DNA from: a virus | Reading direction: 5' to 3' (one strand) | Virus record (IMG/VR): IMGVR_UViG_3300049893_001204 | Coordinates: 1 to 64,000 of that record | Length of the DNA: 64,000 nt | Part shown: one piece after another, positions 17,570 to 26,976 of the stretch | Layout: the number at the start of each line of letters is the position of its first letter | Position numbering within the stretch: the stretch's first letter is position 1 | Made by a program: the position numbers and the translations under genes | Notes under the pieces: generated by a model | What the model was told of the DNA's origin: nothing | The model's database searches: none | What the model saw: the letters and a program-made list of their open reading frames with translations, nothing else

Positions 17570-17746
17570 TCAGAAGTTGCCCATCATGCTGGCAAGACCC
17601 TGAGCAAAGATGTCACGGCGACCTTCAGTGGACTTTTGACGCTGTTGACGACCTTTAGAGGCTTCCAGGCGATTGAGAAGCTGCTCAAACTTATTGATAT
17701 CAAAATAGTCGTCAGCTTCAGTTTGGCCAGCAGGAGTAGTAGTCAT
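17570..17746 (-). CDS. Small late protein with PAGQT motif (58 aa)
   Basis: The frame starts at ATG 17746 with MTTTPAGQTEADDYFDINKF. It shares the head motif PAGQT-(E/D)-ADD-(Y/W)-FD with the 82-residue neighbour, then diverges into a basic helix and ends LASMMGNF. The tandem arrangement indicates duplication of a short N-terminal module. Function is unknown. Confidence 0.7.
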   Translation of the reverse strand: MTTTPAGQTEADDYFDINKFEQLLNRLEASKGRQQRQKSTEGRRDIFAQGLASMMGNF

Positions 17747-17788
17747 TTATTTAGATGTTGACTCTTAAGTAATTATAGCAATTGATAC

Positions 17789-18682
17789 TTAGGACCAGAA
17801 GCCGGAGACAAGATTGGAATAGACATTGCCCATGGCACCAATCTTAGCAACTTCTTTAGTGCCTTCATTTTTTAACTTCTGTGTTTCTTTATCAATTTCT
17901 CCTTGGAGGTTAGTCAAACCTGCACTGTAAAGATACTGTCTGGTATCGCGAATATTTTGTGTCTGTTCTTCCAGCTCTGCCGGAGTCCCTTCAAACTGAT
18001 CTTTGAAATCTGGAATAGTAATTCCAGTACGTTGTTGAGTTGCTGCTGTGTAAGTGGGCAGTAAGCTCTTATCAAATTTGAAAGTACGTTTACCTGTTTT
18101 CTCACCAGCTGCATCAGTAAGCTGTTTGCCGTACTGAGTGTCGTAATAGTTATCAAGATAGCTTTGATTAAACTTCTTTTGATATTCAGGACTACGAGTA
18201 AGAGCGTCTCTCAGATCTTCATTGGTTTGATAATAGCCCTGGTTAAAACGCTCTTGTGCTTTTGAAAGTTCCTCAGGCGTGGCTTGACGGCCAAGAATTT
18301 CCTCATAAGCAGCAGAAACAGCGGTACCCCTTCGGCCTGGAAGCAACTCTTGTGTATAGATATTTGTAAGAGAAGAAACATCTTGCTCTGGTGGTGCTAG
18401 ATCATATTTTGCAGCATAGTCACGAAGTTGAGATGTGGCATCGCCATAGCTGATGAGCCCTTGTCGCAGCTGTGCTTCAATGCCACTACGAAGACCTGAA
18501 TAACCGGCAGCGCCAGCGGCTGTACGTGCGCTTTCTTTTGCTTTTGCTTCTGCTTCTTGAGCCGCAGCTTTAGCTTCTAGTGCCTGTTCGCGTTGCTGTT
18601 GATATGCAAGATAGTTTTTAAAACTATCATCACGCTCAATAGGAGGTGCTTTGTATTCAACGCGTGTGCCACCGCCACCCAT
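17789..18682 (-). CDS. Virion protein with DUF4214-like segment (297 aa)
   Basis: After a charged Ala/Glu-rich N-terminal coil (residues about 20-60), the segment YEEILGRQATPEELSKAQER with a following SPEYQKKF motif (about 125-170) resembles DUF4214. That module is found in fibres and surface-layer proteins, and its LGR pattern is characteristic. The C-terminal third is helical and ends VYSNLVSGFWS. It lies in the late block between two small-gene clusters. Structural role is inferred. Confidence 0.68.
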   Translation of the reverse strand: MGGGGTRVEYKAPPIERDDSFKNYLAYQQQREQALEAKAAAQEAEAKAKESARTAAGAAGYSGLRSGIEAQLRQGLISYGDATSQLRDYAAKYDLAPPEQDVSSLTNIYTQELLPGRRGTAVSAAYEEILGRQATPEELSKAQERFNQGYYQTNEDLRDALTRSPEYQKKFNQSYLDNYYDTQYGKQLTDAAGEKTGKRTFKFDKSLLPTYTAATQQRTGITIPDFKDQFEGTPAELEEQTQNIRDTRQYLYSAGLTNLQGEIDKETQKLKNEGTKEVAKIGAMGNVYSNLVSGFWS

Positions 18683-18692
18683 GATTTAACTC

Positions 18693-19244
18693 CTAGCTTG
18701 TAAAACGTCGAGAGAATGCAGTCGGACCAAAGGCTGCTTCCATAGGTGCAGCAACATCAAAACCTTTTCTACGCTTGTAATCCAACAGGTTTTGAAACAT
18801 CTCTTCTTTTGCTTTTGGATTAGTGCGTAATTCTTGACCCCTTTTTGCAACATCATATTGAAACTCAACTGCTTTAGGGTTAAAGATGTTTGCCTGCTCC
18901 ATGGCAGCCGTACGTTGTCTGCCTTGTTCAAGATTAGCAAACAAATCAGAAAAATTACGACCTGCTAAGTTTTCTCCTGATTGCGCATATAAACCTGTAA
19001 TTTGATTTGCCGTGTTTTGTCGTGTAGCCCAGTCAGCAGCTGCCAACTGAGCTTCCATCGCGCTTCTTTGAAACTCACGCTGCTTAGCTGCCTCTCTTAG
19101 TTGAAAAGGCATCCCAATAGCACCAAGGATGGCACCAGGTAAGGCCGCGCCTAAACCGCCGCCAAAACCTTCGCCAAATGCAGCACCAAAGCTAAGAGGA
19201 GTAGCGCGAGAGTTAAGAAGAGAAGATAAATCAGTCGCAGCCAT
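18693..19244 (-). CDS. Late protein (183 aa) with Gly-rich hydrophobic segment
   Basis: Residues 17-45 (LSFGAAFGEGFGGGLGAALP and following LGAIG) form a Gly/Ala-rich hydrophobic segment that could span or dock to a membrane. The rest is helical, with Gln, Arg and Ala, as in phage internal virion proteins. It follows the 260-residue gene and precedes the DUF4214-like gene with a ten-base gap. No enzymatic motif is seen. An ejection-protein role is inference. Confidence 0.65.
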   Translation of the reverse strand: MAATDLSSLLNSRATPLSFGAAFGEGFGGGLGAALPGAILGAIGMPFQLREAAKQREFQRSAMEAQLAAADWATRQNTANQITGLYAQSGENLAGRNFSDLFANLEQGRQRTAAMEQANIFNPKAVEFQYDVAKRGQELRTNPKAKEEMFQNLLDYKRRKGFDVAAPMEAAFGPTAFSRRFTS

Positions 19245-19276
19245 ATAACTTCTATGTTTAAATTATTCTACTATGT

Positions 19277-20059
19277 TTAACGATAGTAAGAATAGTTGGT
19301 TGGGTTAAAGCCTGCAGTGCGCGGCATCTCAATGGGGCGAACATTACTTGGTGATGTAATGTTTGCAATATTTGCGGTTACTTCTTGACTTAGTTGATAA
19401 GGCATAGGACTAAACGCACGTGGTACAGAGGTAAAGAGATTACCTAACTGCTGGAAAGTAAAGTTCCGGCCTTGCTCCCTAAGACTACGCGCTTCTTCCC
19501 TTTGTGATTTGCGAATTGATGCTGCTTCTTGCACTGCAAGATTCTCTAGAGCCATACGATTTGCCAGAGCTGCATTACTTGCAGTAAGTCCTGCCTGCAA
19601 AACAAGGTTACTTGGATCATTCATTGCAAAAGCAAGACCTGCAAGGTCTCCTCCTTTTTCTAAAGCTTTCCGCTTTAGTTCTGCCAACTCTTTAGCTTTA
19701 TCAGGTGATATAAAATCTTCAAAAGGATTTCTTCCTTGTTGTAAAAGCTCATATCGTTGATCCACGGTTAAAGCAGATCCTGGAGCTGGAGCAGTGGCTG
19801 CTGCAGAAGAAGCAGGAGCTGCTGGAGGAGTTGCTGCAGAAGACGCTGGAACAATCGGTTGAACAGGTGCTACTCCAGGGGGAGGGGTGCCTGGCTCTGT
19901 GGCAAGACCGCTGGAGGGAATAGGAAAAGGCTGTCCTGCGCCAGTTGTCTGTGCAATATCACCAAATTTTTTGCCTCTTTTTTGCAAGAAAGTTTCAAAA
20001 AATTTGGGGTTTACAGTGCCAGGTTGAAAATCAAAACCAGCAAGAGGGAAGTTAGCCAT
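19277..20059 (-). CDS. Late protein (260 aa), internal virion candidate
   Basis: I place the start at ATG 20059 (MANFPLAGFDFQPGTVNPKF), right after the stop of the upstream gene; a TTG at 20083 would add eight residues. An Ala/Pro-rich linker spans about residues 65-95. The central region is helical and Ala/Leu-rich with many Arg and Glu. The C-terminus ends GFNPTNYSYYR. Composition resembles other proteins of this block. Function is unknown. Confidence 0.65.
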   Translation of the reverse strand: MANFPLAGFDFQPGTVNPKFFETFLQKRGKKFGDIAQTTGAGQPFPIPSSGLATEPGTPPPGVAPVQPIVPASSAATPPAAPASSAAATAPAPGSALTVDQRYELLQQGRNPFEDFISPDKAKELAELKRKALEKGGDLAGLAFAMNDPSNLVLQAGLTASNAALANRMALENLAVQEAASIRKSQREEARSLREQGRNFTFQQLGNLFTSVPRAFSPMPYQLSQEVTANIANITSPSNVRPIEMPRTAGFNPTNYSYYR

Positions 20060-20060
20060 G

Positions 20061-21230
20061 TCAGTTGAAGGAGTACGGAGCAAGTGGCATCATGGCTGCT
20101 TTATAAGGACTGTTCTCTAATTGTGCACGACCCATTGCACCTGCTTCTGCCATGCCGCGCTCCAAGAGTTGAACCATGCCTGCAGTCTTAGTAAGACGTT
20201 GTGCAATAGCACCTTGTGTATTAAGTAATGCTTGTTGGCCAGCCAATTCTCTACGTTGAGCATCGGCAATAATTGGTGCCATGCCACGCATTAACTGCAA
20301 CTGGTTGTCACGTTGAAGGGCAGCCATTTGTGTAGCATACTGCAGATCCTGGGAATGAATAAAGCTTTGCTGCTTTTCCCATAATCCTTGTTCAGCTTTT
20401 ATGTCTTCAATGCGTTGCTCACGTTGGTATGCGGATTCCGCACGTCGTTGTGCACGCTCACCAATGGGGATTCTGCCTAAAAATGGAAGTGTTAACTCAA
20501 AGTCTTGAAGACTTGAACCAAGGCCCATGATTCCTCCGCCACCACCTGCAAGTTGAGGTGCATTACTGGACTGTTGAGGAGTGCCACGCATACCACGAGC
20601 AACACCTTGTTCAACAGCAGTACCAATAAAAGCAGGAGCTAAGTACCGAATAGCCATGCCCGCAGCTTTTGCCGGGCCAGGACCACTCATCAAGCCTTGT
20701 GTTAAGTTTGTAGTAAGTGCATTTGCAATACCACCTGCTGTTACACCAGCTGCTGTACTAACTGTGCCAGCTAATGGATTCTCAATAAAAGTACCTAAAC
20801 CTGAAAGAACTGCAGCAGAGCGTCCACCATGCGCCCTTCGATAATCACCTGCTTGAGTTTTAAACAGACCACCTGGTTGCAACAAATACTCTCTTGTTCC
20901 TGCTCTTGCTGCACGAAGAGATTCCCTTCCTTGATTGAATGTATTACGAATAGCTGACATCATGTCAGGAGCTGCTTCTTGAGCAACTTCTGCAGCAGCT
21001 GTGGCTGTGGCAGGTCCCGCAGAAGTAAAGAATGTTCTTCCAGGATCCCCGGACCTTACACGAGGCCTGACAGGAGGTTGCATGCCAGTTACAGCTGACC
21101 TCATGTTAGAAGCTGCTTCTTGCGCAACTTCTGCAGCAGCTCTGGCTGTGGCAGGTTCAACGGTATAACTAGAAGTGAATGGCTGTCCAGGAATGCCAAA
21201 AGGATAGTTAGGATAATCTGGCGGCAACAT
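20061..21230 (-). CDS. Late protein (389 aa) with hydrophobic core and coiled coil
   Basis: ATG 21230 is preceded by TAGGAGATATTG, a good ribosome-binding site. The first 90 residues contain two near-identical copies of an Ala-rich helix motif, (A/T)ARAAAEVAQEAA and ATAAAEVAQEAA. Residues about 150-210 are hydrophobic and Ala/Gly-rich. The C-terminal third is a charged coiled coil ending MMPLAPYSFN. This layout suits a virion-internal protein delivered to, or crossing, the envelope. No family is recognised. Confidence 0.68.
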   Translation of the reverse strand: MLPPDYPNYPFGIPGQPFTSSYTVEPATARAAAEVAQEAASNMRSAVTGMQPPVRPRVRSGDPGRTFFTSAGPATATAAAEVAQEAAPDMMSAIRNTFNQGRESLRAARAGTREYLLQPGGLFKTQAGDYRRAHGGRSAAVLSGLGTFIENPLAGTVSTAAGVTAGGIANALTTNLTQGLMSGPGPAKAAGMAIRYLAPAFIGTAVEQGVARGMRGTPQQSSNAPQLAGGGGGIMGLGSSLQDFELTLPFLGRIPIGERAQRRAESAYQREQRIEDIKAEQGLWEKQQSFIHSQDLQYATQMAALQRDNQLQLMRGMAPIIADAQRRELAGQQALLNTQGAIAQRLTKTAGMVQLLERGMAEAGAMGRAQLENSPYKAAMMPLAPYSFN

Positions 21231-21278
21231 CAATATCTCCTATTTAAATAAATTTTATCATCGGTATTTGAATACATT

Positions 21279-22223
21279 CTAACTCATTGGCAGTTGAGAA
21301 TTTAATTGTGTAGCAGCAAGTTGTTGGTTGTTGATATTGTTCTTGATGACTTGGTTAACGACGTTACCGGCACCAACGCCACCTAAGGAGCCGGCAAGGC
21401 CTCCAATGAGGCCACGCACTGCTTTTTGCCTTGGGGTACCAGGGGCTCTGGTAGCGAGGTTAGCGGCGACTGTACCGCCCGCAAAACCACCAACCATAGG
21501 GGCATTGACAGGGAAACCAAGCATGCGGATCTCAGGAGTACCCTGTAGGTTTTCCATGGTGCCCTTCACAATACCAAGACCAAGTAAACCTTTATCCTGG
21601 TACATGAAGTTCATGTAGTTTCCATAGCGCTGGGGAGTAAGATCTGGAATTTCTGCTTTGGCTGTAGCATATTTCAGAGGATCACCACTGCGTTGAAGAA
21701 CAAAACGTTCAAATATTTCTTGTACTGGTTGACCAGTTGTTCTGCGATCTTCTGCACCTTTTGGTGCATAGGATTGAGCAAAACCTTTTGGACGGCCTTG
21801 CTCATCTAAATTAGTGATGTCATATAAGCCAGTGGCAGCAATAGCTGGAACAGCAACACCTAAGCCAATAGCTGCACGTGCCGTAGGAGAAGCGAGCATA
21901 TCTTTATTAACACCTAAGCCAACCAACTTATCTGCAATAGCTAAAGGATGGTTAAAACGCCAGTAATATGAACGCGTTCCATCGTTAGCAACATCAATTA
22001 AAGCTCTGGATGTATAAGCACCAAGAAATTGCGCCGGTGTTTGACGTGCAGTAATTCCTTGTACGCCTAGTTCTTTTTTAAAGCCAGGACCTAAAATACT
22101 TTGCCCATAGGAAAGATTTTTTTCCTTGGCAGTGGCAATCATATCCTGCTGGATACGATCTGCTGTCTTAAAACCAGCTTTATAATCTCGTAAAAGCTGT
22201 TGTGCTTGCTGAAGAACATCCAT
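21279..22223 (-). CDS. Late protein (314 aa), structural/internal
   Basis: The likely start is ATG 22223 (MDVLQQAQQLLRDYKAG). Residues about 110-135 (ARAAIGLGVAVPAIAATGLY) and 230-300 are Ala/Gly/Val-rich hydrophobic regions. Between them lies a conserved-looking soluble segment rich in Tyr, Arg and Pro (PDLTPQRYGNYMNFMYQDKG). Two hydrophobic regions flanking a soluble domain suggest membrane association, for example in DNA ejection. This remains inference. Confidence 0.68.
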   Translation of the reverse strand: MDVLQQAQQLLRDYKAGFKTADRIQQDMIATAKEKNLSYGQSILGPGFKKELGVQGITARQTPAQFLGAYTSRALIDVANDGTRSYYWRFNHPLAIADKLVGLGVNKDMLASPTARAAIGLGVAVPAIAATGLYDITNLDEQGRPKGFAQSYAPKGAEDRRTTGQPVQEIFERFVLQRSGDPLKYATAKAEIPDLTPQRYGNYMNFMYQDKGLLGLGIVKGTMENLQGTPEIRMLGFPVNAPMVGGFAGGTVAANLATRAPGTPRQKAVRGLIGGLAGSLGGVGAGNVVNQVIKNNINNQQLAATQLNSQLPMS

Positions 22224-22225
22224 GA

Positions 22226-22810
22226 TCAAGCACTGGGTTGCATGAGTTCCCGCATCTCAGGAGGCAGGGTAATACCTGGGTAGTGGAACGCAGTTTGTTC
22301 AATGCCTTGCATTTGGAATTGTGTGCCAGGAGCTAAGGCTTGTTGTTGAAGTTGGTTAATCTGCTGACGTTGAAGAGCTTGTTGATATAGCTGTTGCTCT
22401 TGTGATTGTTGCGTCGGCTCAACTTGCGCAATCTGTTGTGCTTGCGGATATAACTTACCTTGTGTTGCAATATCAACTAAAGGTGCAGAAGCAAGGCTGG
22501 CAGCAAAGTTAACACCACTTTCAAGCTGAGATGGCATGTGTGGAATTTCTTTCTGAATAACCTGACCTGTTTTAGTGCGAATAGTAGCCATACCACCTGG
22601 TGTACCAGGGGCAATCTTGCGTGCTAAACCAACTAACGGGTAGTTAAGCAAGAAGTCACCTGCGGCATATGCAGCACCTGCAGCAGGGTTACCCGATAAT
22701 GCGCCAAGAGCAAAGTTAAGGCCTGCGCCAGGGAGCGCAGCAACTGCCGCACCACGAGAAGTTGGTCCTACTAATTTTCTAAATAGGTTACCTACAGATG
22801 AACTTGCCAT
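22226..22810 (-). CDS. Late protein (194 aa) with Gln-rich tail
   Basis: The N-terminal 65 residues are hydrophobic and Ala/Gly-rich (PGAGLNFALGALSGNPAAGA). The middle region contains KTGQVIQKEIPHM, and the C-terminal 60 residues are Gln-rich (QQSQEQQLYQQALQRQQINQ). It is almost contiguous with the downstream 314-residue gene. Similar hydrophobic heads occur in neighbouring proteins, so the set may act together in the virion. No family is assigned. Confidence 0.65.
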   Translation of the reverse strand: MASSSVGNLFRKLVGPTSRGAAVAALPGAGLNFALGALSGNPAAGAAYAAGDFLLNYPLVGLARKIAPGTPGGMATIRTKTGQVIQKEIPHMPSQLESGVNFAASLASAPLVDIATQGKLYPQAQQIAQVEPTQQSQEQQLYQQALQRQQINQLQQQALAPGTQFQMQGIEQTAFHYPGITLPPEMRELMQPSA

Positions 22811-22838
22811 GCGCCTCTTGCCATATTGCCATTTTAAA

Positions 22839-23486
22839 TCAAGTTGTCATTGGCTTAACACCAGTGTCTTGTTCTGTTTGTGTAGCAAGCTCTTCTCCTT
22901 CCCTGTCTTCTTTCTCTTTTTCTTTTTTACTAGCTGAAGTATCTTCTGTAAGTAAATCAGCAACAGACTTATTATCTTCTATTTCGTTCTTAGCGCGACT
23001 TTCAGCAGTTGTCATTAAATAGCCATTAGGATCCGGGTTGCGAAGACGTGGCATTGGATTTCTAGCTCGATCTTCTGGATTAAGAGTAGGACTTAATTTA
23101 TATGCTTCTACCCATTGAGGATTGAAATCAGGTTGATCTTGGGGCCTCTGAAATGTTTTAGGACGCCCTTCTTCAAAATCATAGTCTAGTCGTTTAAAGC
23201 GACCAAGACCAGCAAAAAGTTCATACTCTGGTGTTACCTCTTGATTGTTATCAAAAAAGGGTGCATTACCAACAAAATTCAAATCAGGGTTTAAGGTAAC
23301 CTTACGTGTCATTGCACGTTTTACAAGGTCTACCTGATCAAATCTTGATGGGTTCCAGGGATAATCACCTGTTTCTGGTTTGGAGCGAAACAGGTCATCA
23401 AAGTCTAGTTTTTTATTGTTGGCTGAGTTCTTGTTAAAGGGGTTACGAATGTAACGTCCTAGATCAAGCCTTGCGTCGCGAGCCAT
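22839..23486 (-). CDS. Late protein (215 aa), hydrophilic
   Basis: The protein starts MARDARLDLGRYIRNPFNKN and is rich in Asp, Arg, Asn and Pro, with few hydrophobic segments. The C-terminal 40 residues are strongly charged (TSASKKEKEKEDREGEELAT). Its ATG overlaps the stop of the 78-residue gene (TGATG), indicating coupling. It may be a disordered or scaffolding-type virion component, but nothing diagnostic is visible. Confidence 0.68.
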   Translation of the reverse strand: MARDARLDLGRYIRNPFNKNSANNKKLDFDDLFRSKPETGDYPWNPSRFDQVDLVKRAMTRKVTLNPDLNFVGNAPFFDNNQEVTPEYELFAGLGRFKRLDYDFEEGRPKTFQRPQDQPDFNPQWVEAYKLSPTLNPEDRARNPMPRLRNPDPNGYLMTTAESRAKNEIEDNKSVADLLTEDTSASKKEKEKEDREGEELATQTEQDTGVKPMTT

Positions 23487-23722
23487 CAGCTTTCAGCAGC
23501 TTTAGATTTCTTCTTACCGTGTAAGCCTACCAGCGTCTTACGTAACCTGGCTTGTTTAACAGTACGTTCATCATATTTCTCAGGATTAGACAAGACATTT
23601 TCTTGAAGTTGAGAAGTGGTAATGCCTTTACGCTTGGCTTTAGCAGTAAAGGCACCTTCCTTCATATCCATCCCCTGGATCCACTTCTTATCTTTTTTAT
23701 CTTTTTTGTTTTCTTCAGCCAT
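23486..23722 (-). CDS. Basic small late protein (78 aa)
   Basis: The protein begins MAEENKKDKKDKKWIQGMDM and has 20-25% Lys. The central motif is AFTAKAKRKGITTSQLQENV, a pattern seen in small basic head-associated proteins of several phages. It may bind DNA or the head interior. It starts just two bases after the stop of the 976-residue gene and is coupled to the next gene. Confidence 0.68.
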   Translation of the reverse strand: MAEENKKDKKDKKWIQGMDMKEGAFTAKAKRKGITTSQLQENVLSNPEKYDERTVKQARLRKTLVGLHGKKKSKAAES

Positions 23723-23724
23723 GA

Positions 23725-26655
23725 TTAACGCTTGCTACGTTTACCTAAGCGACGTTGTTTTTGTGCGTGCGCCTGACTAAGCGCATGTGCTATGCGCTCA
23801 GAAACCCGTTGATCATCGACAGAAAATGTTTCTGTTGTTCCAGGTGGTTCTATTTTAGCGCGTGCGGCTTGGCGTGCAGCTAATTCAGGATCAATTTCAA
23901 GAGCACGTGAGCTTTGAATGGCGGCCTCAATGTCTCCCCCGATAGTTTCTCCAAAATCATAAGCAGCTACAGTTTGAGCAACTTCTTCAGCAGGAGAAAT
24001 TCTATCCATAGCCGACAAGCCACGTCGACCTTCTTGCATCATTCGACCAGTGGCACGAGCTTGTCCAGAGCCTCTTGCAGATAACACCGCCTGCCGTTGA
24101 ACGTCTAGTGGATCTGCACCTTCTTGATTTGCAATATCTAAAGACATCTGCAAAAAGTCAGTACGCCTCATTGGCCGACCAGATCTTTCGCGATAGTCAA
24201 GCATTGCAGCAGCAAGTCGCCTACCACCTATTTCTTCAGGAGAAATTTCTTTATTTATTGTGCGATATTTTACTTGATCACCAATGTACTCCATTATCTC
24301 TTTTTCTTCATTCCATTCATAAACAGGCTCAGAAGATGCAGAAACCAAAGGAACAGTACGTTGCCTTGAAGGTAAAGTACGAGAAGGACGTTCAGAAACA
24401 CTAGCACCCAAACCATAACGCTCACTCAATTGGTCTGTTGCACCAGGTTCAAGAACTCGTTGGCGAGTAGGTTCCGCAACTTGCGTAATAGTATTTGCAA
24501 TTGTAAGTGCTTTATTTAAATAAGGGTTAGTAGAAGGTCCCCCAAGAAATTGACCACCTTTTTTCTGGTGAAGTGTAAGAGCAAGATCAAGATCTGCCAG
24601 CCTATTATTAGTTAGTGATTCGTATGCAGTTTGTACAGCCTGTAGATATTCATAATTATTACGCTTACCTTGTTGTAGGGTAGGTTCAAACTGACCAACA
24701 TGACCAAGACCAAGCGTCCACGCCTTTGTTTCTTGTTCATCAATAATTTCAGGAACAGAATAACGAGTTTGACGCAGATATTTAGCACCTTCTTCTGTTT
24801 GTGCTTCTTGAATCACGCCTTTTTGTAAAAGAATGTCTTGCATTTGAGAAGACAAAGTTGACTCATCAGTAGCAGACAAACGCTGATAAGGATCAACAAA
24901 AGTTTTACGCCGTCTTCCCGCTGGATCCGACAAAGCAACTTCTAAGGGGCCGCGATAAACTTCAGTTGTTTGAAGTTGTGTATTGATTTGTCCAAGTTGT
25001 TTTTGATTAAACTGTTCATGCACTTGATTTACAAACGCAGCAGCTTCTTCTGGTGATTGCCAGTATTTTCCAGTAACCGGATGTTTATAAAAGAAATTAC
25101 CATACTCTTGATCAAGTCTTGTTTGTAAACGAGAATCACCAACTAAAGAAACTGGTTTTACTTTTGCGTAGATATTACCATTTGAAGATTGGCCTACAAA
25201 TCCTTGCTGAATATGTTCATCTACAGATAAAACAGGTAAAGAATCAACCTCACCAGAAGTGCCAGCACCTGAGCTGCCTCCAAATTCTTTTACGCCGCCA
25301 ATGGCGTATCCAACACCCTGTCCTTTATAACGTTCAGTACCAGAACCTGTGGCACCAGGGGAGGCAACAAATTTAGCTACTTCTTCCCTAGGAACAAAAG
25401 CAACAGCTTGCCCTACTTCTTCTCCAATGCCGGTTCCCGTCGAAGCATCTGGTGTACCACTTGTACCAATATCCGATTTACGGATTAAATTACCATATTC
25501 ATCAAGATACAAAGGTTCGTAATCGCTAACGTCAAATTTGCCGGAAGCTCTCCTTGATATATTTACAACTTCAGGTTTGCCTTCTTCTCCTCTTTGCACA
25601 GTAACCACATCTGCTTGCGAGGCAGGTTTTGCAGACCAACCAAAACCACGCGATTGAATAGCTTGATAATCTCCTGGCTCTGTAACCAAATAATTTTTAA
25701 TAGAGTCTTGATAATCATGAGCTAAAAGATTTTCACGTACGTGACGAGTAGCTGTAAAAACAGCATTTGAATCTTTGAAGGAAAGAACATTTCCTCTAGC
25801 ATCTTTTATTGCACTAGACATTAATTGTTGTGCTATTGAACGAGGCACAACGTTATCATCTCCAAGATGATTAAGAATCACCTCGGTACGAAGCATGCCA
25901 CGATCATCAAATAGTTTTTGATTCCAATCGCGTGTTATTGGTGCTGGTTGACGTTGTTGCCTGCGTTCTTTTGCTTCATTTAATGCTTGTTGTGATGATT
26001 TACCAGCTGTTTCCACTTGTGGCGTAGATAAATCATACCCACTTTGCTCCTCTCCGCTAAGGAGAGCATTTCTTACAGTATTTGCAAGTTCTTGATTTTG
26101 TTGTGCACGAACAGCTTTCCGTTCATTTAGCTTTGAAATATAAGAGGGGGATTCTGGATTACGTTCTTCAGAACTTTCAAGCATTTGCCGTGCTACACGA
26201 TCGGCAATAGAACCAGGTCGATAAGGAGTTGTAGGACGTGGAATACTCCTAAGTTCTTCGCGTTCCCTTAAATCACGTAAAAACGAAGTAAGATTATCTT
26301 GCGCTCCAACAGGAGGCTCTTTGCTTGGTTGAACAGGCGTTTCCTTGTTAAGATTAGCAATTTCACGAACTGCTTCTTCACTTGATTGACGCCCGCTGAC
26401 CAATTCTTCTGCTGCCGCTGGCTGGCGACGCAGCAAACTCCTGGCACCAAAGGCTCCAAGACCTGCAAGACCTAAGCCTGCCGCCGCAAGACCAAGGTTT
26501 TGGAGGAGATTTGACTCTTCGCGGGGGGCAACAAGCTGATTACGGCGAAATGCAAGGACTTCTGGGGCCATCTGAGCCCTTTCTTCCGGATCTTCTGGTA
26601 CCGGGACACCTGTGGCACGGCTGTAGGCGTAGAAATCAGCAGGTGCAAGTACCAT
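23725..26655 (-). CDS. Largest late protein (976 aa), internal virion candidate
   Basis: This is the first gene of the minus-strand late block. Residues about 48-70 are a hydrophobic Leu/Gly/Ala helix (LLQNLGLAAAGLGLAGLGAF), preceded by a charged N-terminus. The rest is mostly hydrophilic, rich in Gln, Arg and Glu, with helical stretches and a basic end (HAQKQRRLGKRSKR). Size, single hydrophobic segment and company of other such proteins suggest a core or ejection protein. It is not a recognisable tape measure. The ATG has AAGG seven bases upstream. Confidence 0.72.
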   Translation of the reverse strand: MVLAPADFYAYSRATGVPVPEDPEERAQMAPEVLAFRRNQLVAPREESNLLQNLGLAAAGLGLAGLGAFGARSLLRRQPAAAEELVSGRQSSEEAVREIANLNKETPVQPSKEPPVGAQDNLTSFLRDLREREELRSIPRPTTPYRPGSIADRVARQMLESSEERNPESPSYISKLNERKAVRAQQNQELANTVRNALLSGEEQSGYDLSTPQVETAGKSSQQALNEAKERRQQRQPAPITRDWNQKLFDDRGMLRTEVILNHLGDDNVVPRSIAQQLMSSAIKDARGNVLSFKDSNAVFTATRHVRENLLAHDYQDSIKNYLVTEPGDYQAIQSRGFGWSAKPASQADVVTVQRGEEGKPEVVNISRRASGKFDVSDYEPLYLDEYGNLIRKSDIGTSGTPDASTGTGIGEEVGQAVAFVPREEVAKFVASPGATGSGTERYKGQGVGYAIGGVKEFGGSSGAGTSGEVDSLPVLSVDEHIQQGFVGQSSNGNIYAKVKPVSLVGDSRLQTRLDQEYGNFFYKHPVTGKYWQSPEEAAAFVNQVHEQFNQKQLGQINTQLQTTEVYRGPLEVALSDPAGRRRKTFVDPYQRLSATDESTLSSQMQDILLQKGVIQEAQTEEGAKYLRQTRYSVPEIIDEQETKAWTLGLGHVGQFEPTLQQGKRNNYEYLQAVQTAYESLTNNRLADLDLALTLHQKKGGQFLGGPSTNPYLNKALTIANTITQVAEPTRQRVLEPGATDQLSERYGLGASVSERPSRTLPSRQRTVPLVSASSEPVYEWNEEKEIMEYIGDQVKYRTINKEISPEEIGGRRLAAAMLDYRERSGRPMRRTDFLQMSLDIANQEGADPLDVQRQAVLSARGSGQARATGRMMQEGRRGLSAMDRISPAEEVAQTVAAYDFGETIGGDIEAAIQSSRALEIDPELAARQAARAKIEPPGTTETFSVDDQRVSERIAHALSQAHAQKQRRLGKRSKR

Positions 26656-26738
26656 GGCTAGCCTTATCTGTTTAATATGACCAATATTTGTATTTTAGGA
26701 TGGTATAGACTTAAAAGTACGCAGGAATTAGAAAACAA
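26656..26738. promoter_or_regulatory. Divergent intergenic region between late and early blocks
   Basis: Eighty-three AT-rich bases separate the 976-residue minus gene from the first plus gene. Because both blocks start here, promoters for each strand are expected. On the plus strand GGTATAGACTT could supply a -10 box, but I find no convincing -35 partner at the right distance. Confidence 0.45.
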
Positions 26739-26951
26739 ATGGACGCCGGTACCAGGCAGAAGCGAGTAGAAGGGCTAGAAGCTATTAAAAATAAGGCGAT
26801 GGAGATGGCAAAGTCCGGTAAAGACTCGCTAGAGGTACGTGATTTTGTTACAGAAGCAAGAAAAAGCCTTGCATACGAACTTCCTGATGAAGAATCCTTC
26901 CAAAAAGCGAAGCAAGCAACCCTTGCTTACCGCAGAAGCAAAGGTGAATAG
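26739..26951 (+). CDS. First plus-strand gene (70 aa), helical
   Basis: The protein MDAGTRQKRVEGLEAIKNKA and onward is almost entirely helical and charged, ending TLAYRRSKGE. It is transcribed divergently from the late block and is followed within 25 bases by a strong intrinsic terminator, so it forms a one-gene unit. Its small, charged nature is typical of early phage regulators or takeover proteins. No family is recognised. Confidence 0.7.
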   Translation: MDAGTRQKRVEGLEAIKNKAMEMAKSGKDSLEVRDFVTEARKSLAYELPDEESFQKAKQATLAYRRSKGE

Positions 26952-26976
26952 GGTATAAATACGATAAGTAATCAAC

